The notes beneath the pieces are model-generated. The model was not told the DNA's origin and searched no databases. It saw nothing but the letters and a program-made list of their open reading frames with translations. The translations under genes were made by a program, and so were the position numbers. DNA of 64,000 bases, from positions 62,001 to 126,000 of IMG/VR virus record IMGVR_UViG_3300008117_008517; one strand, 5' to 3'. Positions 26,199-34,152 of this stretch are shown here, piece by piece. Source of the DNA: a virus. Within the stretch, counting starts at the first letter, position 1; each line of letters begins with the position of its first letter.

Positions 26199-28154
26199 TT
26201 ACTCTTTTATAATCTGCTGTTTTTGAACACCAGTCTCTGTAGTGACAACAATCATATAAACACCAGATGAAAGTTCTGAAAGGTCTAAATTATAATTATT
26301 AGAATTAAATTGATAATTTAAAATTCTTGTTCCAATTGTATTATATACAGATACATCCCTAACATCATTTTTAAAGTTATCTGTAATATAAATTAAACCT
26401 TCACTTGGATTTGGGTAAATTACCAACTCTTGTTCTTCTTTTTCCAAAGATTCTTCAGTCTTATTATTAGGTTGAGAAGATTGAAGACTTCTCAATTCAA
26501 CTTGAGTATACTCTGGTCTATTTCTAACGCTTTCTTTATAGATAATATAAGTAGTAGTTGACTTGTTACCACACTCCGTAACAGTTCTAACTAATTTATA
26601 CCACTTCTGAGTATAGAGTTCGCTATCACTAAAACCATGAGTGTTTTCGGTTCTAATTAAATTCCAGTTGAAAGGAACATCTTCACTTAAATAAAGTTCC
26701 CATTTTTCACATCCTACTGTATTTGTTATGTTCACAGTTGTAAGTGAATATTTATCTTGTGAAGTCTGTTCAATACAATAGTCAAAATTTGGATCAATTG
26801 TATTTTTAAAACCATGAAGTTTTGCCATGAAGTTCTGCTTTCTAAGAATAGTATTAGGAGTCAATTGTATCCAACTTACAAAAGAACCACCAACAAATAT
26901 TTCCCAGTTATCATTGCCATCATCTGTTGCATTAACAGCTAAACTACTACCAGTTCCTTGTCCATAGTTTCCTTCGAATCCATTAACATTAGTGCCTCCA
27001 AGACCTGCTCCAATATTGATAGTTTTAAACTCTTCATTTATCTGACCATCAGTTGTGAAAGCAGTAATCTTTGGAGTCCAAGTTGGTTGATAAACTTGTT
27101 GAGAAGTTGAACTAGCAAAGTTACCAGTTGCAATTAAATTACAATTATAAAAACAAATATCCATAATTCTACCTGGACAACCTGGATTAAAAATAGGATC
27201 CACAGACCAGTTACCACCTAGAATGTTATATCTAACTAAATTTCTAAATCCAGAAACACCAGAGGCGGTGCTAATAGAACCGCTGAAATAAGATACTAAA
27301 TCTCCTTCTATACCATCACATTCAGATCCATTAACAAATATTATATCACTAATTGACATAGAGTTAGATAAATCTGTTATACCTGGAACTGGCTTAATTG
27401 TCATTTGCTCGTCAAGTTTAAAAATACCTACGTAGTTATGACCTCCTAATTCAAAATTAAATGATCCACCACAAACTAATTCTTTTGTACCGGGTATCTT
27501 TGTTATTTTTGAAATAAGACCAGTAGGAGTTGGTAACTGAACAGTCTGTAAAACTTGACCAGTGTTTGGGTCACAACATACAATAGTCTGTGTGTAACTA
27601 CTCGGTGTGCCAGTTTGAAATGAATAGTATAATTTATTGTTTTCAAAGTCGTGATAGATCGCAGAGCAAATACTAATCCAAGAAGTATAAGGACAAACGA
27701 AGTCTGTATCTCTAGTACCATCTGCGTTAACTTTATTTAAAAACCTAACACCCTGATTAACACCCCAGTTGAAACTGTTTCTTCCTGATATAAAAAACTC
27801 ACCAGTTGGCTCACCACTTTCATTCTTCTCAGTCTCCATACAAACTGTCGCAAACTGACCAGGCCAAGTTGCCATTTGATTATTAAAAAAAGATTGATCC
27901 TCATTTCCTGAGAAATCATATTTTCTAATTTTTGGGTAACCAGGTTCTGTCTGGTATGCATAATAAACTGAATTACCAACAACCTCGACCCCTTGTGTCT
28001 TAAAGTTTCCGTTTGTTGAAAATGGAACTCCACCATTATTAGGTAGAAAAGTGGTGTCTATACTACCTGCTAATTGACCAAAAGAGGAAATTCCAAGGCA
28101 AAGAGCTAAAGTCGTCATTACAAGTCGACTTAATTGACACTTAAAATTTTTCAT
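26199..28154 (-). CDS. secreted beta-propeller-like protein with T9SS sorting domain (651 aa)
   Basis: Seen: a Sec signal peptide (residues 1-27; hydrophobic core LVMTTLALCLGISSFG, cleavage likely after GQ or nearby). A long beta-rich body begins with IDTTFLPNNGG and contains repeated GG-F/N-x-N-G units like the DUF5122 beta-propeller repeats. A C-terminal domain (about 577-651) has LVIYPNPSEGLIYI, then SVYNTIGTRIL and LSSGVYMIVVTT, the type A sorting domain of the type IX secretion system. So the product should cross the outer membrane of a Bacteroidota host through the host T9SS. Possible roles are surface masking, superinfection exclusion or adhesion; none is shown by the sequence. Single-gene unit with its own terminator. 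Confidence 0.85.
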   Translation of the reverse strand: MKNFKCQLSRLVMTTLALCLGISSFGQLAGSIDTTFLPNNGGVPFSTNGNFKTQGVEVVGNSVYYAYQTEPGYPKIRKYDFSGNEDQSFFNNQMATWPGQFATVCMETEKNESGEPTGEFFISGRNSFNWGVNQGVRFLNKVNADGTRDTDFVCPYTSWISICSAIYHDFENNKLYYSFQTGTPSSYTQTIVCCDPNTGQVLQTVQLPTPTGLISKITKIPGTKELVCGGSFNFELGGHNYVGIFKLDEQMTIKPVPGITDLSNSMSISDIIFVNGSECDGIEGDLVSYFSGSISTASGVSGFRNLVRYNILGGNWSVDPIFNPGCPGRIMDICFYNCNLIATGNFASSTSQQVYQPTWTPKITAFTTDGQINEEFKTINIGAGLGGTNVNGFEGNYGQGTGSSLAVNATDDGNDNWEIFVGGSFVSWIQLTPNTILRKQNFMAKLHGFKNTIDPNFDYCIEQTSQDKYSLTTVNITNTVGCEKWELYLSEDVPFNWNLIRTENTHGFSDSELYTQKWYKLVRTVTECGNKSTTTYIIYKESVRNRPEYTQVELRSLQSSQPNNKTEESLEKEEQELVIYPNPSEGLIYITDNFKNDVRDVSVYNTIGTRILNYQFNSNNYNLDLSELSSGVYMIVVTTETGVQKQQIIKE

Positions 28155-28215
28155 AACATATTTTTATTTTTTGTAAGCTGGTTCTACGTTTGGTAGAAAT
28201 TTGCTTTTCATAGAT

Positions 28216-28222
28216 TATATAT
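28216..28222 (-). promoter_or_regulatory. TATATAT element with long leader
   Basis: GATTATATATG lies 61 bases before the secreted protein gene, giving it a longer untranslated leader than most genes here. Confidence 0.4.
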
Positions 28223-28299
28223 GTTATTAAAAAAATGAATTATATCTATTTGTCTAAAACCTTTGCAAAATAAGGGTTTCAGAGAAAATAAAAATAAAA

Positions 28300-28320
28300 A
28301 ACTCGCTAAATTAGCGAGTT
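28300..28320 (-). terminator. Rho-independent terminator
   Basis: Ten-base stem AACTCGCTAA/TTAGCGAGTT, flanked by A and T runs. It ends the block of the 126-aa gene on the minus strand. Confidence 0.85.
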
Positions 28321-28347
28321 TTTATAAAATTAAGATAAATTTTTATT

Positions 28348-28728
28348 TTATTCTCCAGTTAAATAGTCAAAAGCGTCTTCTACTGAATCAAACTTCTTAT
28401 TATCAATGTGAAATTTTTCATCTTCTGAATAGAAATTAACTTTCTTTCCATCAAAATTAATTTCGTTATTTGCAACTTCGGTACCTAACTTACTAGCTAA
28501 TTCTTTCATTTTTAAAGTACCATGATAGTGTGAACCTTCTTCCTCTTCTTCCTCTTCAACATTCATACTTACTACTTCTTTAGGTTCTTCTTTTTCGATT
28601 TCTGTGTTTTCAACTTCTGTATTTTCAATCTCTTCTTCTGGCGCGTCTAGAATTTCCTGTGATTCAATTTCATTTGCAAATGGTGTTAACTCTTCATTTA
28701 CAAATTGATTATATTTTTTTAATTTCAT
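28348..28728 (-). CDS. acidic protein with capsid-targeting-like N-terminus (126 aa)
   Basis: MKLKKYNQFVNEE matches the recurring head-targeting-like peptide (V-N-E at residues 10-12). Residues 15-65 are Glu-rich and likely disordered. Residues 68-126 form a small alpha/beta domain with INFDGKKVNFYSEDEKFHID. No family recognised. A TATATA element lies 19 bases upstream and a terminator downstream, so it is a single-gene unit. Confidence 0.7.
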   Translation of the reverse strand: MKLKKYNQFVNEELTPFANEIESQEILDAPEEEIENTEVENTEIEKEEPKEVVSMNVEEEEEEEGSHYHGTLKMKELASKLGTEVANNEINFDGKKVNFYSEDEKFHIDNKKFDSVEDAFDYLTGE

Positions 28729-28747
28729 AGTTAAAAATAATTTTAAG

Positions 28748-28753
28748 TATATA
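28748..28753 (-). promoter_or_regulatory. TATATA element
   Basis: AAGTATATATTAATC lies 19 bases before the 126-aa gene. Confidence 0.4.
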
Positions 28754-29239
28754 TTAATCTATAGATTTATATTTCTCTTCAATTTCTTGGATAATATAGT
28801 CTATAAATCCATCTAGTTCATATTCTAGACCATTACAAAATTCAAATATATCATATCCATCTTTATTGAAGAAGTCCGGCGAAACAGTTCCGTTTTCAAA
28901 CTTGACTATTTTACCCTCTAGTATTCCAACAACTTTCTTACCATTTTCTAGCTCTAAATCTGGAACATAGAAAGTTCCAATAAAATGCTGCTCATCTCCA
29001 TAATCTTCCCATTCTTTAAACTCAAACTTAAAATACCCATTATCATCTTCAAATATTTGTTCAGTTTCAATCTTCCCAATCTCATCATGAACCTGTTTTT
29101 CTGTATTAGTACTCCAAGATTGTAAAAACCTCTTTTCTAAATCGGTTAGCGATCCTTCACCATATTTCAGTATTTTTGCCAAAATATCATTGAGTCTATC
29201 TTGCTCTGAATAGGATTCAAATCTAATTAAATGTTTCAT
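28754..29239 (-). CDS. hypothetical protein with capsid-targeting-like N-terminus (161 aa)
   Basis: Starts MKHLIRFESYSEQD, related to the recurring N-terminal peptide but without a clean L/I-x-E site. Residues 15-45 contain LNDILAKILKYGEGSLTDLE followed by KRFL, resembling the short helix-turn-helix-like segment found at the end of some Bacteroidota rhomboid-type proteins (I-L-x-K-I...G...SLT-x-x-E-x-x-F-L). The remainder is beta-rich and acidic. Function unknown. TATATATA lies five bases upstream. Confidence 0.65.
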   Translation of the reverse strand: MKHLIRFESYSEQDRLNDILAKILKYGEGSLTDLEKRFLQSWSTNTEKQVHDEIGKIETEQIFEDDNGYFKFEFKEWEDYGDEQHFIGTFYVPDLELENGKKVVGILEGKIVKFENGTVSPDFFNKDGYDIFEFCNGLEYELDGFIDYIIQEIEEKYKSID

Positions 29240-29244
29240 AATGT

Positions 29245-29252
29245 TATATATA
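29245..29252 (-). promoter_or_regulatory. TATATATA element, short-spaced
   Basis: GTTATATATAAAAC lies five bases before the ATG at 29239. Confidence 0.35.
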
Positions 29253-29290
29253 AAACTTCTGAACCTGTATTTTACTATACTCTGAAAATA

Positions 29291-29620
29291 TTACCAGATT
29301 TGACTTTTAGAGAATTTATCTTTAATAATATCCACTAAAATCACATTTTGTTCGCCTCTTGATTGATAAATAAGAACATAGTCATTTTCAATATTTTCTA
29401 TTATTTTGTAGAAATCTCTTTCTCCTTTGTCTGAACAAATTTGATCTATCTTTAGATTACGTGAATACCTCAAATACTCCATTTTAATAGACTCGACTAG
29501 AACAACCATATAACCAGAGGTTCCGTCTTTTGGATGATTTAAAATTGACTCTAGATCAAATCCTGACCAAAATTTTACCAAAGTATCAGAGACTTTAAAT
29601 TGTTCCAAAAAAGTCATCAT
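29291..29620 (-). CDS. hypothetical protein (109 aa)
   Basis: Unrecognised. Begins MMTFLEQFKVSD and overlaps the end of the upstream gene by 26 bases. The overlap and equal codon character suggest co-translation. No membrane segment. Confidence 0.6.
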   Translation of the reverse strand: MMTFLEQFKVSDTLVKFWSGFDLESILNHPKDGTSGYMVVLVESIKMEYLRYSRNLKIDQICSDKGERDFYKIIENIENDYVLIYQSRGEQNVILVDIIKDKFSKSQIW

Positions 29621-29831
29621 CCTCTAAAATATCACCTAGTTTTTCGTCTCTAATCTCTTTAACCATAAGATCATCTATTCTCTCTTTAAATTCTAGACTA
29701 TTATTATATCTTTCAGTAAATTCGATAAAACTAGACTCAGACATTTTAAGAAGCCTTTTATGTGACTGAGATACCGATTTTAAATCAATCCAACTCTCAT
29801 AAAATTTATACATCTTATGTTCTTTAAACAT
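29595..29831 (-). CDS. hypothetical protein (78 aa)
   Basis: Unrecognised. A second in-frame ATG at residue 7 would give MYKFYESWIDL, which resembles the recurring N-terminal peptide and may be the true start. Otherwise charged and helical, with an acidic end (LEDDDFFGTI). TATATA sits four bases upstream of the first ATG. Confidence 0.6.
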   Translation of the reverse strand: MFKEHKMYKFYESWIDLKSVSQSHKRLLKMSESSFIEFTERYNNSLEFKERIDDLMVKEIRDEKLGDILEDDDFFGTI

Positions 29832-29835
29832 AAGT

Positions 29836-29841
29836 TATATA
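29836..29841 (-). promoter_or_regulatory. TATATA element, short-spaced
   Basis: AAGTTATATATTAG lies four bases before the ATG at 29831, in the gap after the polymerase gene. Confidence 0.35.
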
Positions 29842-29847
29842 TTAGAG

Positions 29848-31202
29848 TTACTTCATTCCGGAAAATATATCTAAAACCACACTAAGTCTTTTTGTAATCT
29901 CAGGAAGACCAAGTGGATCTATAATAGAATTAATTGGAGATAAAATTGACTTCATAAACTGCTCGTCATAATCAATTTCTGGTGCAAATTCTATAGGATA
30001 GGAACCCCTAATAAAAGCAAACATATCATTTGTCTTTTTATTCTTACAATAATAGTATTTGATCTTAGTTCCTGACTTAATGAATTCGTACTTTGATTGT
30101 AATAACTTATTCTGATTTAAAAGATAGTTATGATAAGCTGCAGATTTAACAGCAAAGTGGGCACCACTAACAAATTCCAATCTATCTTTATCTTCTAAAA
30201 CTTTGGTTTCATAATTAGAACAAGATGACTGCATCGAAATATCATCGATATCTGCAAGTTCAAATTCTTTTCTAAGATTTTTAACTAATTTTAGTAGGTC
30301 TTTGATATTAAAGTCATCTGGATGGGCAAAAAGATATTTTACAATTTCAACAATCTTTTCACGGGCAAATGCCGGTGTAGAAGAACGAACAAGCTCAACA
30401 CCTTTAGGAAAGATATAAGTTAGTCTATCATAAGGAATACCATCTTCATATACAATATGCTGAATATAATCTCCATACCTAAGTGCGTCTATACCATGTA
30501 TGAAATCTAATTCATTATCCCAATTCCACTGTATTTCTATATCCTTAATTAAATCCTGAATATCTTTTGAATTAAATGACCGGTCTTTAACAAAATACCC
30601 ATCGATAATAATTAATTCCGGATTAGTATTAGTTATAAAATCTTTAAAATCATTTACGTTCTTAAAGTGACCAATACAATTACTATTAGTAATTTTAGAT
30701 TCTTGTCTTTTTTCTAGAAATACAAACCTCTGATTTAAAGAATTCATCTTTGACAGTGGAAGATTCCTCCATTCACAATGTTGAATTGCTGGTTCAAAAG
30801 ATACAAATAATGAATCCGTATCTGCATAGATTGATACTTCATCACCGTCTTTTTTGGATAAAGAAGTGACATTCTTCACTCCAAGTTTAGAATGTAGTTC
30901 AAAATCTAGATGCCATTGTTCATACCAATACTTTTCATTTACAGCATTCATAGTTTTAGTCAAGTCTCTGCCTTGCGCTGTTATAGTACCGGCGACGTGT
31001 TGATTAAACAGTATGAAATATTGCGTAGCAAATGCTCCGTAACTTCCATTTAATATTAATTTTAAAGCATTTTCCCCTCTGTCAAAAAACAGAGGGGTTA
31101 TCGAGCCAACTGAAGAGCGTTGTAATAATCAGATTCTCTCTTCAGTTGGTTGGCTTTAATTTTTAGTGACTCGATTTTTTTTAATTTATCTTCTCTCGTC
31201 AT
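29848..31202 (-). CDS. 43: family B DNA polymerase, C-terminal part, frame interrupted by a putative bypass element
   Basis: C-terminal half of a T4 gp43-type replicative polymerase (palm, motifs B and C, thumb). Frame 1 runs from ATG 31202 for 34 codons to TAA 31098 and ends in DYYNALQLAR. Frame 2, open through 29848, continues with LKLILNGSYGAFA (motif B) and YADTDSLF (motif C). Joining Ala33 (GCT 31106-31104) to the codon after GCT 31068-31066 gives YYNALQLA-LKLILNGSYG, the expected polymerase sequence, in a protein of 438 aa. The first ordinary start in frame 2 (TTG 30963) lies behind motif B, and the only nearby ATG reads ATG CTT TAA, so re-initiation would lose the active site. An in-frame TAA directly precedes ATG 31202, and the clamp gene lies upstream, so the exonuclease/N-terminal half must be encoded elsewhere. 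Confidence 0.85.
31066..31106 (-). promoter_or_regulatory. putative translational bypass element (GCT take-off to GCT landing)
   Basis: On the mRNA: GCU (take-off, 31106-31104), CGA, UAA, hairpin, AAAAU, GCU (landing, 31068-31066), then UUA. Thirty-eight nucleotides would be untranslated, landing codon included, which is not a multiple of three. T4 gene 60 has the same plan: matched GGA codons, a stop after take-off, a hairpin in a 50-nt gap. Here one codon (CGA) lies between take-off and stop, which differs from T4. Confidence 0.6.
31074..31097 (-). repeat. hairpin B inside the polymerase insert
   Basis: Perfect eight-base stem CCCCTCTG/CAGAGGGG with loop TTTTTTGA, starting on the base after the UAA. 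No U tract follows (AAAAU does), so it is not a terminator. It makes up most of the insert. Confidence 0.85.
31106..31149 (-). repeat. hairpin A just upstream of the take-off codon
   Basis: Perfect twelve-base inverted repeat CCAACTGAAGAG/CTCTTCAGTTGG with a 20-base loop, wholly inside coding sequence. Its 3' arm ends on the first base of the putative take-off GCU. It could position or stall the ribosome, as the structures around the T4 gene 60 take-off site do. Confidence 0.75.
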
Positions 31203-31287
31203 TTAATTTTTTATATTTTTTTTAAATAATTTCCAAAGAAACTTATTGAAAAGTTATAGTGTTAAAAACAAGTTAGTTTAATAACTT

Positions 31288-32061
31288 TTAATCCTCCACA
31301 CTAAAATCCTGTTCAAATGAAATCATAAGGTGACTCTCTTCGTCTTTCGTTAAAATAAAAGTTTCAAAAACGAAAAAGTGTACATGGTCACCACTATCAT
31401 TGATAGAAGGTAGAAAAGTTTTGTTAAACATTAGATGTCTATCAGTAACATCTACTTTGTCTACTTCAAATTCCCACGTTGATGTTTCAGAAAGAATAAC
31501 CTTTTGACTATCTACGTTAAGATGAACTACTTTACCGTCTGAGTTTATAGAGCAAAGTTTTTTAATATCTTGGAATTCACTACTTTCAACTTTAAAAGAC
31601 CATTTAGACAATTTTGTATCGACTCTTTTAGATAAAACCGCTTTTGTTATATCTCTTATTTCTGAATTTTCACCACCTTGTATTGCAATTTTTAACTTAC
31701 CATTTTTAATTTGTAAAAATCTTGCTAGAGATTGATCATCATCAGTTCTGTAATCAACAGTGACTGCAATTTTTTCAGATTTCTTTATAAATTGTAGATT
31801 CTTAACAAATTTCTTAGACCCTGAAATTATTATATCAATAGTTTCATCAATATCCTCTTTAGTAGTTAAGTATTCGTTGGTATTAATGATGTAGCTTTTA
31901 AAGGCCAGTAGAATAGTTTCACCAACAATAGAATACATTAAAATATTTTCTGAATCTATTTTTAACTTTAAGGTGTCACTTATTTTTGACAAATCTTCGA
32001 GCTTGTGAAGAAAATCTTCAAATTTATCTCCGTTGATCGTGAAGTTAAGTTTCTTTGTCAT
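31288..32061 (-). CDS. 45: DNA polymerase sliding clamp, gp45-like (257 aa)
   Basis: Ring clamp that holds the polymerase on DNA and, in T4, also activates late promoters. Identification rests on context (immediately upstream of the polymerase part, 85 bases), length (T4 gp45 is 228 aa) and the pattern of alternating strands with two similar halves: KLKIDSENILMYSIVGE in the first and VHLNVDSQKVILSETSTW in the second. The end is acidic (FEQDFSVED). No sequence-unique motif exists for this family, so certainty is moderate. A TATATA element lies 25 bases upstream. Confidence 0.7.
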   Translation of the reverse strand: MTKKLNFTINGDKFEDFLHKLEDLSKISDTLKLKIDSENILMYSIVGETILLAFKSYIINTNEYLTTKEDIDETIDIIISGSKKFVKNLQFIKKSEKIAVTVDYRTDDDQSLARFLQIKNGKLKIAIQGGENSEIRDITKAVLSKRVDTKLSKWSFKVESSEFQDIKKLCSINSDGKVVHLNVDSQKVILSETSTWEFEVDKVDVTDRHLMFNKTFLPSINDSGDHVHFFVFETFILTKDEESHLMISFEQDFSVED

Positions 32062-32086
32062 TTTAATTCTGATTTATAATATCTAA

Positions 32087-32092
32087 TATATA
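32087..32092. promoter_or_regulatory. TATATA element between divergent genes
   Basis: CTAATATATACAAT lies 25 bases before the clamp gene (minus) and 21 bases before the plus-strand ATG at 32114. Confidence 0.45.
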
Positions 32093-32113
32093 CAATAAAT
32101 TTTGTTTTGTTTT

Positions 32114-32896
32114 ATGACCGATAATGAAATGACCGGCAAAAGAATTAAAGTTCAAAGTATGAATGATCCTTACGTTAACTTAAAAGAGGACGATTTAGGA
32201 ACAGTTGTTGGAACTGATGAACTTGGAAATTTAATTGTAGATTGGGACAAAGGTATTACTTTAAAAATAACACCAGAGATTGATGAGTTTGAAATAGTTG
32301 AAGAGTCAAGAAAACTACATAAATTTTTTGAGTTCAAAGTAGAAGATAATATTAATGTTGATTTCATTTCTGCTAAAATGTACGAGTTAAGTGATTTAGT
32401 CTCTGAATATTCCGGAATCTCATTTGAGTATCACATACATTCTGAAAAAGAAAATTCAAATGAAATGGGTATTTTAGAAGTTTCATTGAGTTCAACTGAA
32501 ACAGATATTAAAATATCTTGGATTTTAGACTTAGATAAACCTAATTTAAAAGTTGAAGAGTCTACTTCAGATACAACTGAAGAAGTTTATAGTTCACACC
32601 TTGAAAATATTGAAGAGGGATTAGACATTATAGAGCATCATGTTCATAATATTTTTGAGATATCAGAGAGAAAAAAGGCACAAAGATATAAAGGTAGAAA
32701 AATTCCTGGAAAGTATCTCGCTGGTCCTCATCCAAGTAAGATGAAGAAGGAAATAGATAGATTCGTGGGAAAAAAAGAATACAAAAAAGATTGGGATGCC
32801 GACTACAAGTCTGGAAAAGGTGGTGAGGGAGAAAGAGTTAAGACTAAAAAATCTGCGGCTACAAAAGCTTACCAAAAAATGTTTGGTGATAAATAA
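32114..32896 (+). CDS. DUF4314-like protein with basic KKSAATKAY tail (260 aa)
   Basis: Residues 6-60 match the DUF4314 pattern: GKRIKVQSMNDPYVNLKEDD, then LGTVVGTDELGNLIVDWD and ITPEIDEFEIV. That small SH3-like barrel is common in phages, with no known role. A KLHKFFEFKVED segment at about 65-76 recalls the recurring head-targeting peptide but is internal. The last 70 residues are basic and end in RVKTKKSAATKAYQKMFG, a tail I have met on other phage proteins. The ATG at 32114 is preferred over TTG 32102. Leads the block with the ferritin-like gene. Confidence 0.65.
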   Translation: MTDNEMTGKRIKVQSMNDPYVNLKEDDLGTVVGTDELGNLIVDWDKGITLKITPEIDEFEIVEESRKLHKFFEFKVEDNINVDFISAKMYELSDLVSEYSGISFEYHIHSEKENSNEMGILEVSLSSTETDIKISWILDLDKPNLKVEESTSDTTEEVYSSHLENIEEGLDIIEHHVHNIFEISERKKAQRYKGRKIPGKYLAGPHPSKMKKEIDRFVGKKEYKKDWDADYKSGKGGEGERVKTKKSAATKAYQKMFGDK

Positions 32897-32907
32897 AATA
32901 TAATAAT

Positions 32908-33468
32908 ATGGAAATTAAGAAATTTGGAAAACCTGAGAAACCTGTCATCGAAGACAAGGTTGAGAAAAATGGTTCAGTCGTAGTACCAAAAAAACTAAAC
33001 GAACAAACAGTATCTCAATTGACTGACAGACTAAAAGATGAGTACACTGCTCACTTCTATTACAGATCTGCGGCTAACTGGTGTCGTAATATGAATTACA
33101 AAAAAGCTGCTGCGTTTTTTGAAAACGAAGCGAATACTGAGTTAGAACATGCAACTGGATTACAAGAATATATGGATGACTTCAATGTTCAGCCTGAAAT
33201 ACCACAAACTGAGACTGATTTTAAATTCTCTACATTAGTTGATATTATCAACGGTGCATATGATATGGAATTGAATCTATTGAACGCATATAACAAAAGC
33301 TCTTCAGAATTATTCACTAGTGATTTAACAACATTTGATTTTTTACAAAGTTATAGAACAGGTCAAAAAGAAGCTGTTATTGAGTATTCTGACTTACTAA
33401 ATGCATTGGTGTTAGTAGATCACAATGATAAATTCCAAGTTCTTTACTTTGAACAAACTTACTTTTAA
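32908..33468 (+). CDS. ferritin-like protein (186 aa)
   Basis: Four-helix-bundle protein with a di-iron signature: Glu45 in DEYTAHFYYRSAANW, and Glu78-x-x-His81 in NTELEHATGLQEYM, then further glutamates on later helices (DMELNLLNAYNK near 118-130, QKEAVIEYSDLL near 152-164). This fits bacterial ferritin (Ftn) more than Dps. Likely iron storage or ferroxidase activity protecting DNA from oxidative damage. The N-terminal 30 residues are an extra, lysine-rich lead. Eleven bases after the DUF4314-like gene and three before the next gene, so part of a four-gene block. Confidence 0.8.
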   Translation: MEIKKFGKPEKPVIEDKVEKNGSVVVPKKLNEQTVSQLTDRLKDEYTAHFYYRSAANWCRNMNYKKAAAFFENEANTELEHATGLQEYMDDFNVQPEIPQTETDFKFSTLVDIINGAYDMELNLLNAYNKSSSELFTSDLTTFDFLQSYRTGQKEAVIEYSDLLNALVLVDHNDKFQVLYFEQTYF

Positions 33469-33471
33469 ACT

Positions 33472-33864
33472 ATGAAATACCTACTAAACTACGAAGATTT
33501 AATTGAAGATTTCTCTAAATATCTTGAAGAAGAAGATATGAACCTTAAAAATGATTTCAATGAGATAGTTGAAGAACTTGACGAGTACGATGAATTATAT
33601 GACATATCTGAGAGTAACTCAGGTGTGACTGCTTCTCTTAGAAAGAAGTCAAAAGCCTCTGGTATTCCTATGGGAATTTTGAGAAAAGTATTTGCTCGTG
33701 GAATGCAGGCATGGAATGCGGGACACAGACCAGGTGTTGCTCAACATCAATGGGCTTTTGGAAGAGTCAATAGTTTTATAACCGGAGCGGGTGGTGCTAG
33801 AAAATCAGATTCCGATTTGTGGTCAAAGGCTAAAGCCGCTAAAGCTAGAAAAAAGAAAAAATAA
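33472..33864 (+). CDS. small phage protein with RPGVAQHQWAFGRVNSF domain (130 aa)
   Basis: The first 50 residues are acidic and begin MKYLLNYEDLIEDF, a variant of the recurring N-terminal peptide. Residues 58-115 carry the block KVFARGMQAWNAGHRPG, then AQHQWAFGRVNSFI and SDSDLW, which I recognise as a short domain frequent in large phages and of unknown function. The tail is lysine-rich. If the acidic lead were removed by a prohead protease, the product would be a small basic DNA-binding-type protein, similar to T4 internal proteins. Confidence 0.7.
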   Translation: MKYLLNYEDLIEDFSKYLEEEDMNLKNDFNEIVEELDEYDELYDISESNSGVTASLRKKSKASGIPMGILRKVFARGMQAWNAGHRPGVAQHQWAFGRVNSFITGAGGARKSDSDLWSKAKAAKARKKKK

Positions 33865-33866
33865 AT

Positions 33867-34133
33867 ATGAAATACTTAAAAAGATTTAATGAAAATTTAG
33901 ATAATAATTCTGATAAAATCCATATACCTGAAGAGTATTCAGGAGTTAGAATGGAAATTGGAGAATTTGCTTCACCTAATGATATTATTGTTGCTTATAA
34001 TACTACAGTTGAAGAAGGAACACCTCTTGTTAGTTATTCTGATGGTACATTCTATAATGAGGACGATATGGATATTCCAGTTGATGTTGTTCTTGACGAA
34101 TTGAACTATGCAATTACAGGTGGTGAAGAATAA
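33867..34133 (+). CDS. small acidic protein with capsid-targeting-like N-terminus (88 aa)
   Basis: Starts MKYLKRFNENLDNN, a clear member of the recurring N-terminal peptide family. The rest is acidic and beta-rich with no recognised domain. Two bases after the previous gene; ends the block before a bidirectional terminator. Confidence 0.65.
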   Translation: MKYLKRFNENLDNNSDKIHIPEEYSGVRMEIGEFASPNDIIVAYNTTVEEGTPLVSYSDGTFYNEDDMDIPVDVVLDELNYAITGGEE

Positions 34134-34152
34134 TTAAAATTTAAAAATATGT

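Noticed and set aside
31074-31097. Hairpin in the polymerase gene as a transcription terminator
   Set aside because: No U tract follows the stem on the coding strand (AAAAU follows), and it lies between two halves of one conserved protein.
31066-31110. Ordinary -1 frameshift at the polymerase break
   Set aside because: The -1 frame is open across the hairpin (reading SITPLFFDRGEN), but there is no slippery heptamer before it and it would insert about a dozen foreign residues into the conserved segment before motif B. Kept only as the weaker alternative.
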